DNA of 64,000 nucleotides, taken from Planktothricoides raciborskii GIHE-MW2. Its GTDB lineage: Bacteria; Cyanobacteriota; Cyanobacteriia; Cyanobacteriales; Laspinemataceae. Numbering within the stretch: position 1 is the stretch's first letter; every line of letters starts with the position of its first letter. Shown piece by piece: positions 25,472 to 32,727 of this stretch. The notes below the pieces were generated by a model that saw nothing but the letters and a program-made list of their open reading frames with translations, was not told where the DNA came from and searched no databases. The position numbers and the translations under genes were made by a program. Where the stretch lies: NCBI RefSeq assembly GCF_040564635.1, contig NZ_CP159837.1, positions 2,607,001-2,671,000 of the forward strand, written 5' to 3'.

Positions 25472-25574
25472 CATCTCAGCGCCGGACGGCATCAAAGTGG
25501 ATTAACTCAGAGAAAGAATCAACATCCCAGAGGAGTGTTTAACGCCTGACGGCATCAGAGGTGATTAGGAGCAA
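25472..25574 (-). CRISPR. Pseudo-repeat mini-array in the cas operon leader
   Basis: Two degenerate copies of the array repeat in the array orientation: 25472-25507 (20 of 36 matches overall, 19 of 23 in the core) and 25535-25570 (27 of 36; GCAAC follows after a 5-nt insertion). Start-to-start distance is 63 bp, leaving a pseudo-spacer of about 27-35 nt. Both keep the stem (GATGCC/GGCGCT and GATGCC/GGCGTT) with loops GTCC and GTCA instead of GTAA. The proximal copy ends 21 nt before the likely cas6 start. Confidence 0.85.
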
Positions 25575-25646
25575 CCGAGGGCATGGTAAGCCTCAAGGCC
25601 GCAAAAACTTAAACTCGCTCCGAGTCTTGGTTATTGCACTTTAAAA

Positions 25647-25735
25647 TTGCTCAACGCTTTGTTACTCAACGCTTTGTTGCTCAACACTTTGGTTTTAAAG
25701 CTTGCGGAATTAGAGATTAAAGCATCAGAGGTGAT
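25647..25735 (-). CRISPR. Further decayed repeat with three 15-bp units
   Basis: 25647-25691 is three tandem 15-mers (TTGCTCAACGCTTTG and two variants), each resembling the first part of the array repeat. After about 30 unrelated bases, GCATCAGAGGTGAT (25722-25735) matches the second part. This looks like an old repeat whose first half was amplified and whose stem region was lost, upstream of the mini-array. Confidence 0.6.
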
Positions 25736-25850
25736 ATATGTTCGGGATTATAACACACATTCCGGCAGTTGGCGAAAAAATTTACCGGAGTTGGACTTAC
25801 CCACGGACTCTAAGGGTAAGGTGGGTAAAAGCCCACCCGCCCTACCTACT

Positions 25851-25888
25851 AAAAAAAAGGACTTGGCTGTTGCCTTGTCCTTTTTTTT
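25851..25888. terminator. Bidirectional terminator-like hairpin, right border of the CRISPR-Cas locus
   Basis: Identical over 38 bases to 12481-12518 (A8-GGAC ... GTCC-T8). It lies upstream of the cas operon, where no convergent gene ends nearby, so it would mainly insulate the cas promoter from transcription entering from the right. Confidence 0.85.
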
Positions 25889-26767
25889 ATCAGATTTTTC
25901 CCCGCATATATGTATTGACAAGGTTTCTAATTGCCAATACATAGTCAGTAATCTGAGGATGTATTCCCCTATTTTAGCCTCAGAAACCAGAAAAACCAGG
26001 TTTCTTCAAGAAACTGATTTCTTGGGTCTTGCCGTGGGGTGGCGAGAAACCGGGGCGAGAAACCGGGTTTCTCTGTAGGGGCGAATGGCCATTCGCCCCT
26101 ACTTGGTTGGTGGCAAAGGTAGTCTAAAGAAACCCGGTTTCTGGGTGAGGTGGCAAAGGTTGACGAGAGAAACCCGGTTTCTGGGGTCTCTGGTTTCTTG
26201 GGTCTTCCCGTGGGGTGTAGGGGCGAAGCATTCGGGCGACAATTTATGGAATAAACAGAAAACTTTTAATCCGAATGCTTCGCCCTGATTGGTGGCCGAG
26301 GTTGACGTTAATTACCCGGTTTCTGGGGTGCTGGTTTCAGGGGTCCTGCCGTGGGGTGGCGAGAAACCGGGGCAAGAAACCGGGTTTCTCTGTAGGGGCG
26401 AATGGCCATTCGCCCCTACTTGGTTGGTGGCAAAGGTAGTCTAAAGAAACCCGGTTTCTGGGTGGGGTGGCAAAGGCTGACTCCAGAAACCCGGTTTCTG
26501 GAGTCTTGCCGTGGGGTGGCGCTCTGTCGATCGCGTGTTAAGCTAGATCAGATTTGTGCAAAACCATCCCGATCGCAGTCTCCCAATTCGGCAATTGAAA
26601 TGCCATCGCCAAATTAGACCAGATTTTTCCCTGTGATTGGTGGTTTGATTAGTCGTTTTTTCCACAGGACTTAGGCATGACCTCGCCAAATGTCTGTCCT
26701 GAAACCCTTAAACCTGAATTCCTCAAAAAAACCCTGAATTATTTTTAAGTAGCCTGTCTATGTCAAT
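25889..26767. repeat. Repeat-packed intergenic region (AGAAACCCGGTTTCT family)
   Basis: No gene seen. 25980-26510 contains about a dozen copies of AGAAACC(C/G)GGTTTCT-type motifs in both orientations, interleaved with GTAGGGGCGAATGGCCATTCGCCCC hairpins (about 26077 and 26394). A block of roughly 100 bp is duplicated (about 26040-26160 and 26355-26470). Short open frames across it are spurious. The same motif family is at 6755-6795, 18423-18490, 36356-36370 and 46340-46490. Confidence 0.75.
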
Positions 26768-28177
26768 TTGTCCCCGCATCTGAGTTTTGTTGTGGCTAAA
26801 AAATCTGAGTCTGAATTATCACCACCGATTTTAAACGAGTTAGGCGATCGCGACTTAGGGATTTCTTCCCTCCTCAGAGATTTGCCTTTATATTCGTTTC
26901 AGGTAGAAATCAATACCCTCTGTTATCAAATTACGGAGATATTTGAGAAACATCCCCTCCTACCCGGAGCGATTTTAGTCGAAAATGGGGATTTTTTTGG
27001 CATGATTTCTCGCCAAAGATTATTAGAATATTTAATCCGACCGCGAGCGATCGATCTCTTTTTAAATGCCCCGGTGCAGTTAATCTACAGTTATGCCCGC
27101 ACTGACTTATTAATTTTGAGCGATACAACCTCTATTTTATCCGCAGCGCGTTTAGCCTTGCGGCGATCGCCTCAACTATTATCAGAACCCATTGTCGTCA
27201 AAATGCAATCCGGTGCCTACAACTTATTAAATATTAGTGAGTTAAATATTGCCTATTGGCAAATTCGCGGCATTGAAACGCAGTTACGGTTTGAAAACTT
27301 ACAAACCCTTATGATTCAAACGGAGAAAATGGCCAGTTTAGGTCGTTTAGTAGATGGCGTTGCCCATGAAATATTAGATCCCGTAGGTTTTATTTGGGGA
27401 AATTTAACTTATGTCACCGACTATACTCAAAGTTTAATTGAGTTGATGGGGGCTTATGAGCAATTCCTGCCCAATGTACCAGAAGAAATTGCCGCCCTCC
27501 AGGAAGAAATTGAATTCAATTTTTTAAAGCAGGATTTACCCAGAGCCTTAGATAGTATCAAAAATGGCGCCGAACGTTTAAAAAATATAGCTAGTAGCTT
27601 ACAAAATTTTTGCCATATGGATGAAGTTTATCCCAAACCGGCTGATTTGCACGCGGCCATTGATAGTGTGCTGTTACTACTGAAAAGTCGGTTAAGTGGA
27701 GAAGTAAAAATCGTCAAAAATTATGGTTACATACCTCCAGTTTCTTGCTATATCGGACAACTGAATCAAGTTTTTATCAATATTCTGGGTTATGCCATTG
27801 ATGGACTGATTAATCAAGAGGTGAATCAGAAATTCGATCAAGAATTTAGCGAAACCGACTATTTAAACCCGGTGCAAACCTTATCCAAGTCTCAGATTTA
27901 TATTACCACTACTATTATCTCTAGATCGGGGGAAATGCCGGATCGACTTGACGATCGCTGGGTGTCGATTAAAATTAAAGATAATGGAGCGGGGATGTCT
28001 TCCGAGAAGTTGGCGCAACTCTATGCTTCGTTTTCTGGCAATCATCGCCGCGTGGAAAAAGAAACCAGTTTATCCGTCTCTTATTGGATTATCACCGCCA
28101 AACATGGAGGGGAATTTCTGATGCGATCGCAGCCAGGAGAAGGCACGGAATTTGAAATTTTATTACGGGTTTATTAA
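26768..28177 (+). CDS. Histidine kinase-like protein with degenerate ATP-binding site
   Basis: Up to 469 residues; the in-frame start is a TTG at 26768 or a GTG at 26789-26794, since the nearby ATG (26760) is out of frame. Residues about 40-165 resemble a pair of CBS-like modules (GAILVENGDFFGMISRQRLLEYL). The dimerisation box MASLGRLVDGVAHEILDP keeps the phospho-acceptor His200. In the ATPase domain the N box reads NILGYAIDG where NLLSNAIDA is usual, and the G2 box (normally GTGLGL) reads ETSLSVS; the G1 region DNGAGM is intact. It may not autophosphorylate and could act as an adaptor or partner kinase. No response regulator is adjacent. Confidence 0.75.
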   Translation: MSPHLSFVVAKKSESELSPPILNELGDRDLGISSLLRDLPLYSFQVEINTLCYQITEIFEKHPLLPGAILVENGDFFGMISRQRLLEYLIRPRAIDLFLNAPVQLIYSYARTDLLILSDTTSILSAARLALRRSPQLLSEPIVVKMQSGAYNLLNISELNIAYWQIRGIETQLRFENLQTLMIQTEKMASLGRLVDGVAHEILDPVGFIWGNLTYVTDYTQSLIELMGAYEQFLPNVPEEIAALQEEIEFNFLKQDLPRALDSIKNGAERLKNIASSLQNFCHMDEVYPKPADLHAAIDSVLLLLKSRLSGEVKIVKNYGYIPPVSCYIGQLNQVFINILGYAIDGLINQEVNQKFDQEFSETDYLNPVQTLSKSQIYITTTIISRSGEMPDRLDDRWVSIKIKDNGAGMSSEKLAQLYASFSGNHRRVEKETSLSVSYWIITAKHGGEFLMRSQPGEGTEFEILLRVY

Positions 28178-28437
28178 TTTCCTGTGGTTAATCCGTTCAA
28201 ATTCGCCAATGTTTAGCCAATTTAATGACAATTGCAGGGAAGCTACAGATGCGATCGAAGGTCTCCAGGCATTTCTCGTTTTTCCATTCCGAGAAATACG
28301 CGGCCCCCATACATCCACAGCCCCCCTGCAATCTATAACAATGCCAATTGAATGGCAGTAAATTAGAAAAACATTTGATGCAGCAGGAAAGACAACCTAT
28401 CTCCGGGTTTTTATCCCAGAAAGGTAGCCAAACTCAA

Positions 28438-29265
28438 TTAAGCGTTGGGTTCAACCCGACCGTAAAACTGACCAATAATCTTCACTTTCACAGCATCTTT
28501 AGCGCCTAAGTCCGTATCAGAATCTTGTTCGCTGATAAAGATACCGGCAATTTCACCAGTGCGACCATCAACCTTGGCGATTTTCAAAGAAATTTCCCCA
28601 CTACCACCCAGGGCACGCTTGATATTGCTGCGGGCAATTTCTTCTTTATCTGCGGCTGCCGGAATTGCGACTGCATTATCGTAGCCGGTAGCTTCACCGC
28701 GACCCTTGGGATCCAAAAAGGCCGAAGAGCGATAAGAAGGAACAGAGAATTTGCCTTCAAAGTCGGTAGAAGTGTTAATAGTGTCTATTCCAGGCTGGCT
28801 GGTGGCCACGAGTTTTTTAATCGTGAACAGGAAAGGAACTTCCTCACCGCCGGGAAGCACCACCGTGGTTGGCTGAAAATCGATCCCATCCTCTTCATAG
28901 AAGGTGAGGCTGCGATCTTCGTTGATGCTCAACGGGCCGCTGATTTGGGTCAGACTGGTGGTGTAGCGAGTCAACAATTTACTGGGGACAAATTCAGACT
29001 CTTGTTTGCGCTTATTCGTTTCTTCCTCAACGAAGAATTCTTTGGGCTGTAAACACAAATCGGTGAGGATATATGACTGGTTAGGATCAAGAAAAATGGA
29101 ACCGCGAGCGGTTTCTGGTAACTCAGGACAATTATTGGCAAGTCCAGTATTGACAATATCTTCATAAGTCAGTTGATCCTTACTGACGGTCGGACCTTCA
29201 CTACAAGCAGTTAACACACCTAAACACAGTGCTAGAAGTGCAGCAATTACAGCGCGATACCTCAT
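28438..29265 (-). CDS. psbO: Photosystem II manganese-stabilising protein PsbO
   Basis: 275 residues from ATG 29263-29265 with GAGGT upstream. Signal peptide MRYRAVIAALLALCLGVLTACS, then the mature protein with LTYEDIVNTGLANNCPEL, LCLQPKEFFVEEE and ISGPLSI, all characteristic of PsbO. The conserved Cys pair (NNCPEL and TDLCLQP) would form its disulfide. The protein sits on the lumenal side of photosystem II and stabilises the manganese-calcium cluster. It is a single gene with a long upstream region; no operon partner. Confidence 0.97.
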   Translation of the reverse strand: MRYRAVIAALLALCLGVLTACSEGPTVSKDQLTYEDIVNTGLANNCPELPETARGSIFLDPNQSYILTDLCLQPKEFFVEEETNKRKQESEFVPSKLLTRYTTSLTQISGPLSINEDRSLTFYEEDGIDFQPTTVVLPGGEEVPFLFTIKKLVATSQPGIDTINTSTDFEGKFSVPSYRSSAFLDPKGRGEATGYDNAVAIPAAADKEEIARSNIKRALGGSGEISLKIAKVDGRTGEIAGIFISEQDSDTDLGAKDAVKVKIIGQFYGRVEPNA

Positions 29266-30089
29266 GTTCAACCTCAATCTCAAAAATATAACAATCTTAA
29301 CGGCACCCAGAAGGGCTTTTCAGAGAATTTTCCAGCTAAATGAACGCCCGCGAGCTATCCACAACCCTAGCGCCAGACAGAGAGCGCAGAGCCTTCCCGA
29401 ATGGATGAATCATCGGCCACCTTGTAGGGACAATTGTCACCAGAAAAGATGTCCTGATTTTTCTCGGAGCAGCGATCCCAGTTGAAAAGCTGCCCGGTTG
29501 CCCAGAGTGACTTAACTTTTATCGCTTTCAAGATTCCCTACAGCATTTTACCGAAAAACCGGCAACATTCTATCTGATGGAGTATCTTGTCTATTTTGAT
29601 TGTCTCAATTTACCACCGATCGTGAAAGTGATGAAATTTTAGAGACTGGGCAGTTTTCTCAAAGGCGATCGCGATTCCATTAATGCGCCGACGGCGATAT
29701 ACCCCGCTTAAGCTGTGTTATATTTGTTTGTGCTTTGTCTGATATATGTCACGACAATCGTAGGCATCTAGGAATCTAGGCATTTTTTTCCGGGATCAAC
29801 CCGGATTGTGACGGAAAATTTTGTTGAAGCAGGGTTTTTCAGGCGATCGCAGCCTGACCTGGGGACAACGAAAATCCATCATCGGACTTTGAGGATAATG
29901 GCTCACCGAACCTAAATAGAACCTAAATATATTTGGAGAGAATATTTGTAGAAAATATTTGTAGAGATATTTTTACCAGATTTTTCTGTGACTTTACGGT
30001 TCATGTGAACTGATTGAAATTAGCTATTTAAAACTTAGTGGTAATAGCTGAATTTGACAAAAAAATCAAGCTATAGGAGGATTTATATT
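29266..30089. other. Long divergent intergenic region upstream of psbO
   Basis: About 820 bp. It should contain the promoters of psbO (leftward) and of the small gene at 30090 (rightward). I see no gene, no clear tandem repeat and only the short duplication TCTAGGAATCTAGGCAT (around 29768). Several TATAAT-like motifs are present but none can be singled out. Confidence 0.6.
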
Positions 30090-30455
30090 ATGACTGATAT
30101 GGAGAAACTGCACTGGGAAAAGTTTAACCATAAGTGGGATAAAGTGGCCACAAGAATCAGAAAATTAGCCAAAGAAAATGCCGGAGATATTGAAGCAATA
30201 TTATCTCTTTTGCGCCTACTGGAAAATCTGCACAAAGAAATTAGAGATGGGGTTTTTCAAGAATGTTTACCAGAGAATCGTCAAGCTCTTTATAACTTAT
30301 TAAGAGACATAGAGAATGCCGGTGGATGGCCATATATATATCGAGGCAGCTTACAATCTCTGCTGGCTAAATTCTCAAAAGAAGAAGCCAATGAATTATT
30401 ATTGGAAGCTGGCCAAACGCCCTCTAATTTATTGGACAATAATGCGGAGAAATAG
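30090..30455 (+). CDS. Small helical protein of unknown function
   Basis: 121 residues from ATG 30090, chosen because a strong AGGAGG lies 8-10 nt upstream; the open frame to 30054 lacks such a site. The protein starts MTDMEKLHWEKFNHKWDKVAT and is rich in Glu, Lys and Leu with predicted helices throughout and no signal peptide or membrane segment. I do not recognise the family. It converges on the RTX gene with a perfect 16-bp hairpin between them. Confidence 0.65.
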   Translation: MTDMEKLHWEKFNHKWDKVATRIRKLAKENAGDIEAILSLLRLLENLHKEIRDGVFQECLPENRQALYNLLRDIENAGGWPYIYRGSLQSLLAKFSKEEANELLLEAGQTPSNLLDNNAEK

Positions 30456-30553
30456 TATTTGAATTTTCTTAGAACTGGGGTGGTTTATCCTCCCGAACCT
30501 ACCGATGATTATTACAGCATCATGTTCTGAAAAAATTCAGTCTAATTTTCAGT

Positions 30554-30588
30554 CAATTAGAGACGTTCAGATTGAACGTCTCTAATTG
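30554..30588. terminator. Perfect 16-bp stem hairpin between convergent genes
   Basis: CAATTAGAGACGTTCA and its exact complement around a 3-nt loop (GAT). It lies 99 nt after the stop of the small gene and 123 nt beyond the stop of the RTX gene. There is no T-run, so it may act as a transcript 3' end structure for both. Confidence 0.65.
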
Positions 30589-30710
30589 AAAATGCCAATG
30601 GCTAACAATCAAAGGTAAATCTTAGGTCAATATTTAGGTAAATATTATTTACCCGATTATTTCCCGGTAATTTATCCGCTAATTAAATTGGGAAAATTGG
30701 GAGATATATT

Positions 30711-31934
30711 CTAAACCGTCAAAGTCAAATCATAAGTTGTATCCCCTTCGACTCGTAAAACTCGGACATAGTAAACTCCCGCTGTTAAAGGATCTTCAAC
30801 TCTTTCGGCAAGGGTGCCAGTGTTCTCAGAAGATTTGCGAATATCAGCCTCTTCAATTATGCCATTACCGTCGTCTTGAATTAGTTGAATATCCGCATTG
30901 GCACTTAAGTTATTCATCACCGCTCTAAAAGTGGCATCGGATTCAAGTCTAAATCGATAGATATCGGCGATATTAGAATCACTCAGAGAACCATTGTCAA
31001 TGGTTAGAGTTCCGTTGAGAGTCCCCAAATCCTCAGCTTCAGTTAAATCGTTGATATCTTCTTGCTGATTAGTATTCCCGGTGTTCGTTGGGGTTTGAGT
31101 GTTATTCGTGCCACTACCACTGCTGGTCACGGGTTGACCATTAATGGTGAGAAAATCATTAACATCAATTACCCTGGAGGAAACTCCTTCGAGGATGGCA
31201 ATGACTTTTCCGGTGCTTTTTAAGGAGAAAACGGTACTTTCAACCAAGCTGTTATCTCGACTAATGGTGGTGGCAGATGCCCATGTGAGATCGTCAAAAC
31301 TAATATCGTTTTCATCAATCACCAGAAAATCTTCGGTATCGTCGTAGTCTGTGATTAAGGTTCGTCCCAGTGATTGCAAGACAAAGCGATCGCTCCCAGT
31401 CCCCCCGGTTAAAGTATCGTTCCCTCTGTCCCCCCAAAGAAAGTCATCACCAAATCCACCAATCAAGATGTCATCCCCTTGACCTCCGCGCAAAGTATCT
31501 GAACCATCACCCCCAAGAATTTCATCATTCCCTTGGTTGCCATTGACAAAATCATCGCCAATATCCCCATATAGGGTGTCATCTCCTTCTCCCCCGGATA
31601 GATTATCACTGCCATTGCCACCCCGGAGGATGTCATCACCATCTAGACCAAACAGAAAATCGTCTCCCGCATTCCCTTGGAGTAAATCATTCCCTAAATC
31701 ACCAAACAAGGTGTCATTTCCGTCGTCCCCAAATAAGGTGTCATCGTCTCTACCCCCGTAGAGGAGATCGTTTCCTTCGCCCCCAAACAGCAAATCATTG
31801 CCTCGGTTGCCATTAAGCAGATCATCCCCTAAGAGTCCTCTGAGGGTATCATTTCCATCCAGGCCCTGAATCGTATTCGCTAGGTTCGTGCCGATAATTT
31901 CGTTAGGGTCGAGATTACCAAGAATCGTTGTCAT
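30711..31934 (-). CDS. RTX-repeat calcium-binding protein with PPC-like C-terminal domain
   Basis: 407 residues. Residues about 20-185 are nonapeptide repeats of the GGxGxDxLxG kind (GNDTLFGDDGNDTLFGD and similar), which bind calcium in a beta-roll. Residues about 185-265 form a typical post-RTX module (SLGRTLITDYDDTEDFLVID). The last about 115 residues (EDLGTLNGTLTIDNGSLSDSN...YYVRVLRVEGDTTYDLTLTV) resemble the bacterial pre-peptidase C-terminal (PPC) domain. There is no N-terminal signal peptide, which fits export by a type I (TolC-dependent) system recognising the C-terminus; no transporter gene is in the window. No catalytic domain is present, so it is probably a surface or matrix protein. 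Confidence 0.88.
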   Translation of the reverse strand: MTTILGNLDPNEIIGTNLANTIQGLDGNDTLRGLLGDDLLNGNRGNDLLFGGEGNDLLYGGRDDDTLFGDDGNDTLFGDLGNDLLQGNAGDDFLFGLDGDDILRGGNGSDNLSGGEGDDTLYGDIGDDFVNGNQGNDEILGGDGSDTLRGGQGDDILIGGFGDDFLWGDRGNDTLTGGTGSDRFVLQSLGRTLITDYDDTEDFLVIDENDISFDDLTWASATTISRDNSLVESTVFSLKSTGKVIAILEGVSSRVIDVNDFLTINGQPVTSSGSGTNNTQTPTNTGNTNQQEDINDLTEAEDLGTLNGTLTIDNGSLSDSNIADIYRFRLESDATFRAVMNNLSANADIQLIQDDGNGIIEEADIRKSSENTGTLAERVEDPLTAGVYYVRVLRVEGDTTYDLTLTV

Positions 31935-32188
31935 AGATCAAAAATTTCTCCAAATATTAATAATGACTTTTAGGTGACAGACTCAACCACAATCCTCCAG
32001 ATCGGGTGAGTCTCGGTGTTTCACTCATCTTCTTACTCATCCTAGACCAAGATTCACAATCATTTATTTTTTGCCAGACTGAGGCATAATCCCCATATTT
32101 AGTGTCAAATTCAGGCTGATAGAATAAATAACCTGACAAATGGAGTGCCGGGAGTCATTCCTCAGTGCGGGGGTATAATTGATAAATT

Positions 32189-32223
32189 ATAAAACGCCAC
32201 TTGAAACAGCAGTGGCGTTTTAT
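32189..32223. terminator. Hairpin ATAAAACGCCACT / AGTGGCGTTTTAT
   Basis: An 11-13 bp stem with the loop TGAAACAGC, rich in A on one side and T on the other, so it can stop transcripts in both directions. It lies 9 bases beyond the stop of the gene at 32232-32495 (minus strand). Confidence 0.8.
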
Positions 32224-32231
32224 GGTTAATC

Positions 32232-32495
32232 CTAATCAGACAATTCCTTCAGCAATTCCGAGTAAATCATCGCAGCCACCTTTCGCATAGTTGCACCACG
32301 AGCGGCATAAAGTGCTTTTCCGTTGAGTTTTTGCAAGGATCCATCAGGCAGTAGCAGGTAAGCACGGTTCAGCCAATACTCAAGAATTCGGTGAACGGTT
32401 GGTGTTTCAACAAACTTTTTGTTGAATTTGCCATTCTCTTTGAGTGACATTTCAAACTTGTTATTGATGTACAGCCACATTATCGATCGCGCCAT
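32232..32495 (-). CDS. Small hypothetical protein next to the tail-fibre-like gene
   Basis: Up to 87 residues (MARSIMWLYINNKFEMSLKE); the start could also be the internal Met at 32448-32450 (72 residues). It is basic with helices (YWLNRAYLLLPDGSLQKLNGKALYAARGATMRKVAAMIYSELL) and no known domain. A strong terminator follows immediately, which supports a real gene. It overlaps the antisense open frame at 32419-32694. It borders the phage-like region but its role is unknown. Confidence 0.5.
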   Translation of the reverse strand: MARSIMWLYINNKFEMSLKENGKFNKKFVETPTVHRILEYWLNRAYLLLPDGSLQKLNGKALYAARGATMRKVAAMIYSELLKELSD

Positions 32496-32694
32496 TCCTG
32501 ACCCTTTTGCCTTGGACTTTGAATTGACAGTAGCGCCTCTTAGAAAATATTTAGAAAATATTTATGCTTTTGTTACTCCAAGTTTAAAAGTCCATCCCGT
32601 TGGTTCACGAGGAAACAAGGAATTGCGAATGACTCCGAATCCTGAAATGATTGAGCACGCAAATGCACTGGGAATTAGATACTTTGTTAGATAA
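32419..32694 (+). CDS. Doubtful open frame upstream of the tail-fibre-like gene
   Basis: 91 codons; the first 26 overlap the minus-strand gene antisense. The last part (HPVGSRGNKELRMTPNPEMI through LGIRYFVR) looks protein-like and the stop lies 33 bp before the tail-fibre-like start. It may be the 3' remnant of a larger phage gene. No family recognised and no ribosome site. Confidence 0.25.
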   Translation: MLNLPFSLSDISNLLLMYSHIIDRAIPDPFALDFELTVAPLRKYLENIYAFVTPSLKVHPVGSRGNKELRMTPNPEMIEHANALGIRYFVR

Positions 32695-32727
32695 TTAATT
32701 GTCAGTAAACCAGAAAATAAGGGTTTT

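Noticed and set aside
25450-25495. Longer Cas6 start at 25495
   Set aside because: The added residues MMPSGAEMNIRRHID are encoded by the pseudo-repeat, and the ATG at 25450 has the better ribosome site AGGAG.
28525-29052. 175-codon frame antisense to psbO
   Set aside because: It lies wholly inside psbO on the other strand; psbO has strong family identity and the antisense frame none.
31957-32139. 60-codon minus-strand frame upstream of the RTX gene
   Set aside because: It begins with a TTG without ribosome site and has no family resemblance; probably leader of the RTX gene.
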